Shown piece by piece: positions 39,833 to 50,853 of a DNA stretch of 64,000 bases. This DNA is from Agrocybe praecox (lineage: Eukaryota > Basidiomycota > Agaricomycetes > Agaricales > Agrocybaceae): the NCBI GenBank assembly GCA_964017145.1, contig OZ024848.1, positions 942,501-1,006,500 on the forward strand, given 5' to 3'. Positions within the stretch are counted from its first letter, which is position 1. Every line of letters begins with the position of its first letter. The notes under the pieces were generated by a model. That model was given only the letters and a program-made list of their open reading frames with translations. It had not been told where the DNA came from and did no database searches. The position numbers were made by a program, and so were the translations under genes.

Positions 39833-42800
39833 TCAATCAGTGGCTGAAAGCATATCGATAGTCGCAAGAACGGCATTCCGCTAAAAAGAGGAAAAGAAAT
39901 TAAGTTTTAACATCAGTATGTATATTTTTTAACGAAAACTATAACAGTACGCACATCGGCCGCCATAGCGTTATAAGTTTCCGCAAGGACTTCACCACCA
40001 GGTAATGATGAACGTCTCCATGAATTAGTGTGCTCAACAGGACGACTTAAAGTTGCGCTTGGGAAATGACCCGAGGACCCAGAAGGAAGCAACCCTCCTG
40101 ACAACATTCCGACCGAAAAAGACCGACGAAGAGGTCGTTCTGGATTAGAGAGCCCCAACATCGCATACAGTTCATCTTGAGCCTGAACAAGCGCACGAGT
40201 CTCGGAAGTCGGTGTTAAATCATTCGGTGATAATGCCTAGGTACATTCAGTGACGAGTAAACACGAGCAAAAAATATTTGACACTTACTGCAGAGCTTTT
40301 CAACGGTGAATCGGTCATAATATCAGTTGGCCGGCGTTTTGGAATAGGCGGGACAGGCGGTACACGATCCATTCGCAGTAAGGGACTCCTTCCACCCGCA
40401 GAAGTGAGACCTAGGACATGCATGTTTGCAGAATGTGACGATATTTGGCTGAACCTCTGGCTCGTCGTCCGTAGACCTGCCTTTGACGCGCGAATACTCG
40501 ACTTGCGCACAGCAGACACACGGCTCGAGCGTTTTGACGAAATATCATCACCCTTGTCCATTAAGCGGTCAAACTCGTTCGCTACGCGTTCGGCCTGCTG
40601 CCACGCTTCGTCGCGTTCTCCTTCGAGGGCATGCACTTGATTTCGTAGAGCCTGGTTTTCCCCTACTTGTTTCAGGAAGCTAGCATTCAGCTTGCGTAGC
40701 GCCATAGCGAGCGCACTGCCAGTGTGGATGTGAGTAAGAGAGTCAAGATGAGCGATTTGTCCGTCTAAGCTGTGCAATTCCTCTGTAAGTCTGTCTAGCG
40801 TCGTCGTTAAATCTCTTAGATCTTCAGCCAGTCGAAGGATGTACGAAGCATTTTCCTCCTCCGCTCCGCCTGCATAGTTAAAAAGGGCATCGAAAAGGGT
40901 GGCTCGTCTCCGCACTAGAATTTTATAGCGTGTCTTGATGTCTGTCCTTTGTGCTTCCAATCGTCGAAGCTCCGCAGGGATTTCTTCATCCAGAACTTCC
41001 AACCTCAACAAACGAATAGAAGAAGCCTCCGCCGACTGCCTAATAGCACGCGAGACAATGGCCTGCAGTTGGGAAGACGTAAACGTCCACTTCGCTGCCT
41101 CCATAGTATAGCCTCTCCATTTCGGCGACGGTGTCTGGAATTTCGGGGAATATACAGGCTGCTCGACCTCAGATCGAGAACGCGTACCGAGTAGTAGAGC
41201 ATTAGTACTGTTGATAGATGATATAGAACCTGCGCGATCGCGCTGTGGCATGAATCCGCTCATGCTCGTCAACATCTGACTCGGCCTGCGTGGGCCAGCC
41301 GGGAGGGGAGGCCGCATACGGGATCCTCGATTAACGATAGAATTTTCCCTTCCGAGAAGCGCTCTGGGGTCTCCAGCAGGAGTATTGTTATTGGTGCTAG
41401 TATTGGTATTGGCACTAAACTCGCTTGCAGCTGAAGTCAACGGACCGGCTATAGGGGCGCTCTGCATACTATGGCCGAACGGAGATGTCTGCACAAGAGG
41501 CGCTTGGGAGAAGCCCGTACTTGGTGTCGTTTGAGCCTGACTAATGGCATCACTAACGACTGTATAATAAGGAGGGGGTGAACCTAAAGAAGTTCCTCTG
41601 AAAATGTCCGAGGCACGACCATTAAAAGTGTCGTGTGCATAAACAAGTGAAGTTGAAGGAGGTAAAGAAGGATTGGTATTATTATTCGGTGGCGCCGGCG
41701 CTGGTATATCTGTGTTCGGTGCAGGGCGTGGGGGTATAGGATCAGATTCAGGTAAAGCAAATGAGGCGGGAGATGTGTCGGTAGCGGTGTCAGCACCATT
41801 AAACGCAACAGTATTAGCATTACTTCCGGATGTTGCTGGATTAGCGATAGTCAGAGCTGGCGGTAATTTGGGCCTAACCGGAGGCGGTCGTACTTTTTCC
41901 TTCTGTGATGGTGTAGGTGAGGGGGGAGGAATATCAGGGGGAGGAGGTATTACAGGGGTTATTGTCGTTGGTGGAGCCACAGGGGGTAACACAGGTTCTG
42001 GAGGAGTAGGAGAGTCGGATACAAATGAAGATGCCGAAGAAGATACAGCAGGAGAACGATTGAGGGGAGAGACTGGAATGGCTGGAAGAGATTTCATTCG
42101 GACGCCTCTCGAAGAGTCTATGGACGACGCATACATAGAGTTGCCATCTGATCCATGAGTGAGATTACTTGTGCTTATGCTTGAAGATCTACTGAGATCG
42201 ACCGCTGAAGGAGGAGCGTTGCTGAGCCCTGCAGCGTTTGTTATATCTTCGGGAGAACTAGCAAAAACATTCTCCGTAGGGGCCTCTACCACCAATTCAG
42301 GTTTGCTGAATGGATCAAGAGGACCCTCTGTAGGTTCCTCAGTAATATCTGCTATTCGCCTGTTCGAAGGCGAACCAGATCTTCCCACTAATCCATTAGT
42401 CTTGATCTTCGACGTACTCGTCTGTCGAGAATGCCTAGCAATAGTCGTCCCCGCTCTGTTCAGTAATATTTGTTGGGCAACACTATTCGACCTGCCAGGA
42501 AGCCCCGCTGATAAGGGCACATTAGACATCGGCACATAATCATGACCATCCACAGACTGCTGAACTCCAGGAGATCCATTCGTGTCCGTGGTCAATAATG
42601 GACTAAACAAATTCGGCGTTTCGGGGAATTGCTGAGACACCATGTCCCCTTCCTCAGACGTAGGTGTGTCGCCTTCCAAGATCTGAGGTGAAACGGTAAT
42701 TTTGTAGGCATTGACGTCTCTTGAATCGCGTACTACTTTTATTGGACTGGGCGCGCTCCCAGATCTTTGACGGCTGAAAACGCTAGGAGGCGCAAGAAGT

Positions 42801-44805
42801 TCTGAACCGGCCGATGCAAAAGAAGAACCATGTGCACTGCTTGGAGTTGGGACCTAAAAATGAAGGGCATTGATTGATAAATCATGTCTTCAGAAATTGC
42901 CAGTCTGCATACCTGAGTTATTGACTGTGGCCTATCACTACTCGGTCCTAATGTCACTTGTGGCGTGATCAAAACCCTTGAAAGGGAAGGTGTCTGGGGT
43001 AACGGAACAGAGTCACCTCGTACTATAATCGGAATGGTATATCATTAAGATGAAAACATTGATGACAAAAGAGATACTTACGCCGCGCGCTACCAGTCAG
43101 CGGACTCCGAGCTCCTATTGGCGTACTTCTCTGGGACTGAGATTCACGCTTATCGTTTCTATAAGGTATAGGGGGGGATAACTGAGACGATGACTCCTCA
43201 CTAATCGGTGAAAATGCTGGACGATAATTCCCCCCAGTCATAAGAGGTTCTGGTGAATCAGGGAATGAATAGTAATTTAATACATCCTCCAAGTTCTTTG
43301 CGGATTGAGGACCCTCGGAAGAAGCGGCTGGTGATAGTTGGTTTAGGTCCGGGGAGAGTAGTTGCGAGTCCCATGGGAATCGCTGGATGGCTTCTTGGGC
43401 TTCTTGAGACGAACCTGAAATGCTCTCTTTAGTGAAAGAATTTTCAGACGCAGCTGCGGAATAGGGAAGTTTTGGAGTTGGAGGTAAGGGAGATCGTGGA
43501 AGTGACGAGGGCTTTTGAGACTCGGGTGATTTTTGTAATAGTGCATTTAGATCAAACTCTACTCCAGGGCTTAATAATAGACTATTAGGTCGTGTCGAAT
43601 AAGCCGAAGGCGTTTCCGGCAAACTTTTTGAGCTGGGATGAAGACTGCCCGTACTTGACCGCCTCTTTAATGTCTGTTTTCGCTTGCTTACTTCCGCAGA
43701 CGGCGTACGAGGTTTCGTTGGTGGTTCATAGACACTATCGGCATTTGAGGGAATCGGTGGAGCGTCTGGCCCAATCGAAAACCGGTCCCTGTAGGCTTGG
43801 TGCCCAAAAGTGTGTTCTCCTCGAGGAAGTGTTGTAGAGTCCGTTCGCGTCAAGCCCGCCATCGACCGATATGCCGACGCACGACTGTCACTGGAGAGAA
43901 CAAATGTGTTGGACATTAAAGCACGGGCCAGTGTCGTACCAGATATAGCGGAGGAAGCGGGAGTATCAGCCATGGATAATGGACGTGTCTTATTGAAGTT
44001 TATGGATGATACGCCGTTTGCCTGTGAACTTTCGCCATTCTGATTCTGTGATGTTCCGCCAGGGATTGTTATAGAATTTGGGGAAACTTTCCTCGTCAAA
44101 GACTGTTCCCAAATATGATTAAACCTGGATATTCGATGACTAGATATAAATTCAACGTACCAGACGGTTAAAATTTTCATACCCTGGCAGTTTGCCAAAG
44201 TGAGAGGGCTTGGAAATAAATTGAAGTTATCAGGACCGGCGTTCGGCATGCATTTTGCTACTCACATTCATTGTCTGCAACGTTTCAAGAACATCCTCTG
44301 AAGACGTCGCATAACTAGCATCGTCATCGTCTGTAGAATCCCTCTTACTATTTCCATTCCCATTTTGTCCACCTACATTGCTTGTATTCGCAAACAGTTC
44401 GCTCCGAAGTCCACTGCTACTTGCTTTCGGCTGCTCCGACTCCTGCGTTCCTGCTTTTAGGAAACTGGCAGCAAACCAATCCTCGAGGCCCTCTGGCGAC
44501 AATTCGATATCAAGCTGGACCTGCGGAGAGACAGTTGTGTCCGGCCGAGGAAACCGTGGTTGCTCGTCGATGAGATCATTCTCATAGTCGTCTATCGGCT
44601 TCCCTCCGTCAAAGTCCAAAGAATAGCGCGTGCTCTGATCACCGATGTCTATGACCTCTGAGGTGAGATACGTCTGTGCTGGCGGTGGCTGAGGAATAGG
44701 ACTGGGCAAAGATGTTGATTGCTCGTTTGTAGCCCATCGTGCAAACGGAGACTTGATTACACCCTTATTCCTGCGGCCTGGTATGAAAGAGGAAAGTGCG
44801 GGCAT
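39833..44805 (-). CDS. large Ser/Pro-rich coiled-coil protein
   Basis: About 1,450 residues in six or more exons; no function assigned. It starts MPALSSFIPGRRNKGVIKSP. The first 1,000 residues are disordered and rich in Ser, Pro, Thr and Asn, with many SP/TP sites and a proline-rich stretch (PVIPPPPDIPPPSPTP, VRPPPVRPKLPPAL) that could bind SH3/WW or profilin. The only ordered block is near the C-terminus: WTFTSSQLQAIVSRAIRQSA, EASSIRLLRLEVLDEE, LVRRRATLFDALFNYAGG, then a coiled coil (LAEDLRDLTTTLDRLTEELH, ALRNQVHALEGERDEAWQQA). A last small exon after a GT-AG intron ends RNAVLATIDMLSATD. It looks like a fungal cortical, septal or signalling scaffold, but that is inference from composition. 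It converges on SCC3. Confidence 0.8.
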
Positions 44806-45423
44806 GGTTCCGTTTCCTTCTAGGAGAACGTTGGAGAAGATAGATCAGAACGACGAGCGGAGGTGGATTCTGATTGCTAAAAGGACATGCCAGTGGATGG
44901 CAAGGTAACCCGGCCCACTGCATCAGTCAAAAGTGTTTCGTGTTTGGCGATGCGTGACAATTGCATCAATCCGCCTGATTTCACCACAGCTCTTTTCACT
45001 GCTGCCAATGGGCTTCAGGGCAACTAAATCCTATCTCTGTTCCTTGTCTGCCTCAAGACGAAAACAATCCCGGAACACTTTTCGTCACCACTGCCTCGAA
45101 CCGCCCTTGAGTTTTATTAGATCTGGCAATGTCAGCGATTGGTCCAAATATCTCTTGTTTTTGATGTCTGTCCTCTAGAAGGTCGTCTGCGGGTGATTGT
45201 AGGTCCTGAGGCCTGAGGAGCATTCCGTCAACACAAAAACTCACTTTTTCTGGTCCATCGCGAAGAACCTGGAGGCGACATTTTGACTCAGCATACGTTG
45301 GGACTTGGAAGGAGGAAGGACACTTGCGGAAGCAAAATATAGGCGGGCATTGAGGGGGGTCATGTCGATCGACGACCATCGTTTGTAACCCGTCCGTCTA
45401 AACAAATCCCCCTTTCCACCACA
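44806..45423. other. divergent spacer
   Basis: It lies between the start of the large coiled-coil gene and that of a small plus-strand gene. A 108-codon minus-strand frame (45053-45379) shows no recognisable motif and I do not call it. Confidence 0.4.
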
Positions 45424-45963
45424 ATGGCCATCTCAACCCCTAACAAGAGACGAGTACGTGAGCGACCGATTAACTCAACCTTTTTTCGCACTATTCCTTG
45501 ACTTTTACTTATCCACGGGCAGCAGCTGAGCCAAACTCTACTTCGACACTTGGACTAACCAAAAGAGTCCCTCACGATTGAAGCGGAAGGCCAGCTAACC
45601 CAACGTTATCGATTAATTGATGATTCATATTCAGAATTATACTGCCCAAAAGAACGTTCCGATTCTTCTGACAAAATTTTTGGAAAAACATACGTTTTCC
45701 CGTCGATCACAAATAGTGATTCCATACCCAGAGATCCTTCATTAATGAACGAAGAATACTACTATCAGCTTCTTTTATTTCGCACAACATTTTCCTCCGA
45801 CCTTCAAGTTCACAATTTATCCCCATACAAGCGCGAAATTCCTACAGCGCTCATCGGTATATTTCAGCCGTGGTTGTAATGCTGCTTACCTACTAAATAT
45901 CGTTCTGCAGAAAAAACGTTATTAATTTATTCACCCCCATCCTGGCCCATACACGAGACATAG
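45424..45963 (+). CDS. small spliced orphan gene
   Basis: No family recognised; proposed from splice logic. The ATG sits in a good context (cacaATGGCC) and exon 1 encodes MAISTPNKRR, ending at a gtacgtgag donor. The acceptor after ctaaccaaaagag (branch-like ctaac) joins SLTIEAEGQLTQRYRLIDDS in phase. This exon stays open for about 100 codons (YCPKERSDSSDKIFGKTYVF, NEEYYYQLLLFRTTF, HNLSPYKREIPTALI). A second intron (gtatat donor, tactaaat branch, ttctgcag acceptor) joins EKTLLIYSPPSWPIHET, stop. The product is about 126 residues, with charged and aromatic patches and no signal peptide or membrane segment. Two in-phase canonical introns and a long open exon argue for a real gene, but no homology backs it. 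Confidence 0.45.
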
Positions 45964-46064
45964 ATCCTCTGTTATTCTCATATAGACACAATCATGGGTC
46001 ATCACGGGCGACGTCATCGCGTTCCTCATCGGCTCTGATATCTGAAGAGGCTTGTTCGCCTTTG

Positions 46065-46199
46065 GTATTGACCCGGCTGCTAGCTAGGGTTGAGCGATAT
46101 ACGACAGCATAGGACATCAACCGTCATCGTATTGACCCGGGGGCCGGCTGCCAGCTAGGCTTGAGCGACATACGACAGCACAGGACGCCACCCGTCTTC
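46065..46199. repeat. imperfect tandem duplication, unit about 64-71 bp
   Basis: Unit 1 (46065-46128) and unit 2 (46129-46199) both start gtattgacccg, share ctagctagg-like, ttgagcga and tacgacagca blocks, and end ccgtc(a/t)tc. Unit 2 carries a 7-8 bp insertion near its start and scattered substitutions, so the duplication is not recent. Confidence 0.75.
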
Positions 46200-47624
46200 G
46201 TACTCACATATAATTAGGCTGTATGACGACTGGAATTTTCTTCGGTTTAAACGAGCTTCTCCATCTGTGATAATTTGCCACTTATGGAGAAGAATAATTA
46301 TGCAAGGCATAACGTTGCCTATACTCCCTGAGCGAAGCTAACTCGGGCGTCATGAGCGAATCTGGCCCGTAAGTCACCCTTTCCTTCAAAGCTACTTATC
46401 TATCAGCCAAGGAAAACTCACTCTATTTATACTGTATCCAGTGCTACCAATGACCGCGTTGTCTCAAGTTCGCATCGTTCTCCACTGACTTGGGCTTGAC
46501 ACACGGCGATAGAGAAATATAAACAGAAGATCCGTCGTTATATGTATGTATGTATAAGTTTCTCTCCCGTAAATGCCCACCTGTTGGCTTCACAACGAAT
46601 AAATGATCAGTCATTCCATTTTCCGCTGCTGAAAGACACCAGAATCCATATCAATCAAACGAGGAAATGAAAGGACGACATTAATGAACTTGTGGACCAG
46701 CGTCGAAAGTATGCAAGTAATTCTCAGGTCCCCCAAGATTAATTTTTCTTCCCTTTATCCTATCCTTAATACGCGGAGAACCTTATTACAGACAAACGCT
46801 ATACACGCGTGGACGTTATGCAGTATAGTAAGCAAGAACTTAGTAGGAACAGCTAACATCACGTCTGTTTCATGCCATTTATTTTAACCTATGATGATAA
46901 AAACAGAGCGGCCATACTATGGATACCAGAGTCCGTTTGAATCTTTCTCCGGCTCGGAACAAGTATTGTAGTAAGTATTGTGGGCATGGGTCCCCGAGCT
47001 AACACAATCTTCATCAAGAGCAATAGCTGAGATAAGTACTAGCTGCAGCTACCCCGCAAATATTCATCCCCGTACAAGGCCAAGTGAAGTTGGGGTACTT
47101 GCACTTACCCCACTATGCCCGTTGTACTTGTACTTATGCTACTAGTTCCGCCACACAAAACAACGAATTTTATGGCTATGGCTGATTGGTATATATATAT
47201 ACTGATGCGCTCATCAGACGCTACATATGTTTGTAGCACATAAGCGCTAAGCATCAGTGACTCGAATTCGGATGCTGTGGGAATCGAAATATATCATGCT
47301 TCTTATTCCTCCTCTAAAAACCAGGTTTCATGCTTAACGGCATATAAGGATACTTACATTCTTAAATTTCGGTGGTCGTTACAGACCTCGATACTTATTC
47401 GCCTATTGATCGTATCTCCTATAATTTCTCGCAGCGGGCTAATTACGTACTACGAAGTAAGAATTTGGTAAGACTAGTAAGTAAGCTGCCATCTCGAGTC
47501 GGAACTTGCTTACGTTTCCCGATGTTTTGATGGAAACCAATGCAAACCCAAAATAAGGTCGAGAGCCTCGTGTTTTGGGGATGAGTATGTACATAAATAG
47601 CTATCTATACAGTTGAAACTGGCT

Positions 47625-47700
47625 TATCCCATAGCTCTCGGTGGACGCCCGAAGCTTGCCCGAAGCTATGGGTTATTGTAGGTTATGGGTTATTACAGGT
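47625..47700. repeat. 17 bp tandem repeat with flanking 9 bp inverted repeat
   Basis: Units tatgggttattgtaggt (47667-47683) and tatgggttattacaggt (47684-47700) differ at two bases. Looser copies of the tatggg core follow to about 47790. The arms cccatagct (from about 47625) and agctatggg (47664-47672) can pair, and gcccgaagct is also doubled. It may be the end of an eroded element. Confidence 0.55.
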
Positions 47701-48214
47701 CAAAATAGCCCTCAACCGAGGATTTGGTGGACAGAAAACCTATGGGATTACGCAGATTATGGCTTTTTACAGTTATGGGACTCCTAAGGCAGGTTCGACT
47801 GTACTGCCCTATTAGGTATGCCTCGCTTCTGGTGCTTCCTTTCTGATGCGCCTACAAATGTGTTTATTGTTTTGGTGTTTTAAACATGAATGTACTCTTT
47901 CAACTAAGCCTGGGTGTGCGCTACAATCGCGTAAATGTTTGGCCCCTCGTTTGTGGGCCCGGGATGTGATGTGGAGAACATATGATTCCATTCTTTATCA
48001 CTGGTTAGTACCGATAATAGGGGCCAATATATGAATGATACCGCCGCCGATTAAAGCGCCCACATTCACCCAAAATGCCTTGCATGGGAATCGTTGATTG
48101 TGTTGATGCTCACTATACAGTTGATTTTGACATTTCAGCGCTTGTAGTCAATTGTTTACCGTTTTGAAGGTTGCATTTTTTGAGTTTGATCCCGAATATG
48201 TGGATCTAGACAGA

Positions 48215-48331
48215 CATGTATAATCTGATGGAAAGTCGCAGCAATTTCATGTAAATGTAACTTATCTTTCGTGCATGTATAATCTGATGGAAAGTCGCAG
48301 CAATTTCGTGTAGATGTAACTTATCTTTCGT
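48215..48331. repeat. 59 bp tandem duplication
   Basis: Two adjacent copies start at 48215 and 48274 (catgtataatctgatggaaa...) and end in cttatctttcgt, with only a few substitutions between them. This is a recent duplication. With two units and no spacer it is not a CRISPR array. Confidence 0.85.
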
Positions 48332-48374
48332 ACCCATTATGCATCTCGTGCCATACCACACATCACATGGACTC

Positions 48375-48990
48375 CTATTCTAGGCCCTCGACAGAGAGCC
48401 GAGTGGGCGACAGCTCGTCCAGCGCTCGTCGCATTCGGCGTACATAAGGAACATATACGCGGCCGCTCGCTTCATATACTGCCTTGCTGTCATAAATTCC
48501 TGGGTATTTTGGCAATATGTCATCGAAGCTGGCGAATATTATTTCGAGGTTAAAAACCTTTAAGAATACGATAATGAAGTACCTACTATGACAGCATAGT
48601 CTTACTGGTCTGTCTCTCATCCCAGAGTCAGAGACTGACCAAGTCCCACGGAGGATTTGGACTGAGGAGCGATAACAGAAATACCCAACATGCCCAAAAC
48701 ATGCCTCTCTTCTTCACTAGAACCCTCTGCAATTAGCAAAACAGGTTCCAAATGGGGCTCATTTGCCCCTTCCTTACCGTACGATTCCACGGTTTGATGA
48801 TGTCAAATTACAATATTATGAGCACGGACCGCCGTCCGGCGGAAAGAGGTTCTTCTAAGTTCGGGGGCATGTAAATAAGCGTCCAAGATGGGTTTAAATA
48901 TAGAAGGAAGTCGTCCTTGGAGCATATGTTTTTGTCGCTTATTCATGCTCTCTTTTGTCCTTCGACGGTTTCGACCTGAATGAAAATAAA
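48375..48990 (-). pseudogene. possible eroded gene: three open fragments
   Basis: Read 5' to 3' on the minus strand: a basic fragment after an acceptor-like site (RNRRRTKESMNKRQKHMLQG, then IFKPILDAYLHAPELRRTSF), an acidic one (ESYGKEGANEPHLEPVLLIA, then EEERHVLGMLGISVIAPQ), and one ending FDDILPKYPGIYDSKAVYEA and RRALDELSPTRLSVEGLE, stop. Composition is protein-like, but I find no start exon and no clean in-phase splicing for all three. It may be a decayed gene or a real gene whose exons I cannot join. Confidence 0.25.
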
Positions 48991-50853
48991 TAAGGTTTTG
49001 GGGGGTTAATGAACTTCGAGTTCTTAACATAAATTTGGAGAAAACCAGGGTATTTTTGTGTTCATTCTGGCTTGACCTCGCTTGAACTCAGATTGACCCG
49101 AGGCACGAATGTGACATATGCACAACACCCACGAAGATGTTTAAATGTTCACTAGACATCTATAAAAAAAACATGAAAGTCGTCTTATCCCGCTTCAATA
49201 CTCTTGAAGACTTACTTAAAGCCTCGGATGCTGAACGGAGCATATGACATATGTCTATAAACCCGAGCAGTAATCAAACCAGAATGCGGAATAAAATACA
49301 CACTGTGGATCTGCTTTCAAAAGCTGTGTTGAAAGCTACGTTCGTCTTCCACCTAATAAGTATTCGTGCGTGCCACTGACTCCATGTCCAGCGTCCAAGC
49401 TAGTACCAAGGTCCATTGGTCTTGACGGCCTGTTTGTGTAAAAAGTATGTTGGTCACTTGATCAGGATAGTATGTTTTTCGGTTAGAATTAGTTCGTGCC
49501 CACTGGTGCCGATGGAGCGCTCTACTTATACAAGTGGCCGAGTGTTTCGTCTATGATATGATGAGGAGGCATATCTGCGTGGGAAATTTGATTTAAGAAC
49601 CAAATATTTATTTGGCGCCAAACTGTCGGATTGCGCTTTCCCATCACAGACTCCGGTTTTGGCATGTTCAATCAAACCACCAACATAGACCAACTTGCGT
49701 GACCGCCGGTCCTCCTTCTTTTGATCCAGAGCGGGCGCTATTTTCTGCTTCGCAATATGTCTTGAGTGTCTCCGGACGACAGAGGAAAGAGAAAAAGAGA
49801 ACAGAAAAAACATACACCCCGCGGCCGTCCATTCAAATCGGAAGGAAAATTGTCACGTAACCTTTCCGTCGAGCCAAATCCCAGTCTTCAAGAACGCTTC
49901 GAGCCTCTCTGACTATATCATGACGTGAGTCTTTTGCTTAGGGTGATGGAACAATAACTCCACGCATCAGCTGCATCGGAATCAAGAAGCAGAACGATGT
50001 TTTCACGATTCATTGAGCATATGCCATGTGTAGCACTGTTCACTTCCCCGAACTCTTATGCAACATGTCGTAGCAGACATTTCGACGGAATAACCTTTCG
50101 GCAATCCGGACGTCAAACCCCAGTTTGTGGTTGGCTGGTTCCATTAATTGTTTCACCATTATAACCTTGGAAATGGCAAGGATTCTTACTTAGGACTCAA
50201 GAGGTTCTCGTAATGACTTTCAACGTCAGTTCATGGCATGATGCTAACCTTGTACTGACCTTGTCTTGATCATCAAGAGCGGATCCACCAAGTATCTAAG
50301 AGAGCAAAAGGAGTTGCAGAACGCCGACGTTCAAGTCAGCGCAAAATTCACAAAACTGTCCGTTTATTAACGGCCAAGGGACTCAAGGAACCAACAGAAA
50401 AAGAGAAAATCAAGATGCTTAGTCACAGATCCATAAAATGAATTTTAAAATTGCTTACATGCAGGGTCGACAATCGCTTATCTGGCAAGAAAACTAGGAG
50501 ATCTCGAATTTTCAGCCGCGTGTGGGATTCTCTGATGCACCCACGTTTCGCGTCTTCAACCTGTCCCAGGAAGCTCTTTTACATGGTTTATTTTCTTGAC
50601 TTTCTTCAAGAACCCCTCCACACCTTCCCCCACAGCCTTTACCGGTTCGGTCATACCCAGAGCTAATTTGAAGCTTCGGCTTATTTACGGCAACGAAGGG
50701 TATCTTGGAAAACTGTCCGACTCTTATAAGAACAAGCCGGCCATCCTTAATTATCTCTGATTCACCCATATCGCTGTCCTCTTCATTGACGGACGCGACT
50801 GCAACTGCCAAACCCACCCTCCTCATCTACCTTGTGCCCACTATCCTGATAGA

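Larger units (their letters stand above)
45964..50853. other. gene-poor region with short repeats and coding fragments
   Basis: About 4.9 kb, the longest stretch without a confident gene. It holds three sets of short direct repeats (near 46.1, 47.7 and 48.3 kb), an inverted repeat near 47.6 kb and some minus-strand open fragments at 48.4-49.0 kb. A further minus-strand frame at 49526-49813 has no known motif. No transposase, reverse transcriptase or long terminal repeats were recognised. Confidence 0.45.

Noticed and set aside
41673..42158. 161-codon Gly/Val-rich plus-strand frame antisense to the large coiled-coil gene
   Set aside because: It mirrors a proline- and serine-rich coding exon on the minus strand; its composition is what such an exon gives on the opposite strand, and no motif is present.
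45053..45379. 108-codon minus-strand frame next to the large coiled-coil gene
   Set aside because: It lies in the divergent spacer upstream of the start codons, lacks motifs and has no partner exon.
48215..48331. Possible CRISPR-like repeat
   Set aside because: Only two adjacent units, no spacers, eukaryotic context.
48830..49100. Possible homeodomain (mating-type HD) third helix, from NRRRTKE and an upstream WFSPN
   Set aside because: The two pieces cannot be joined in phase across a plausible intron, and helices 1 and 2 are not visible upstream.
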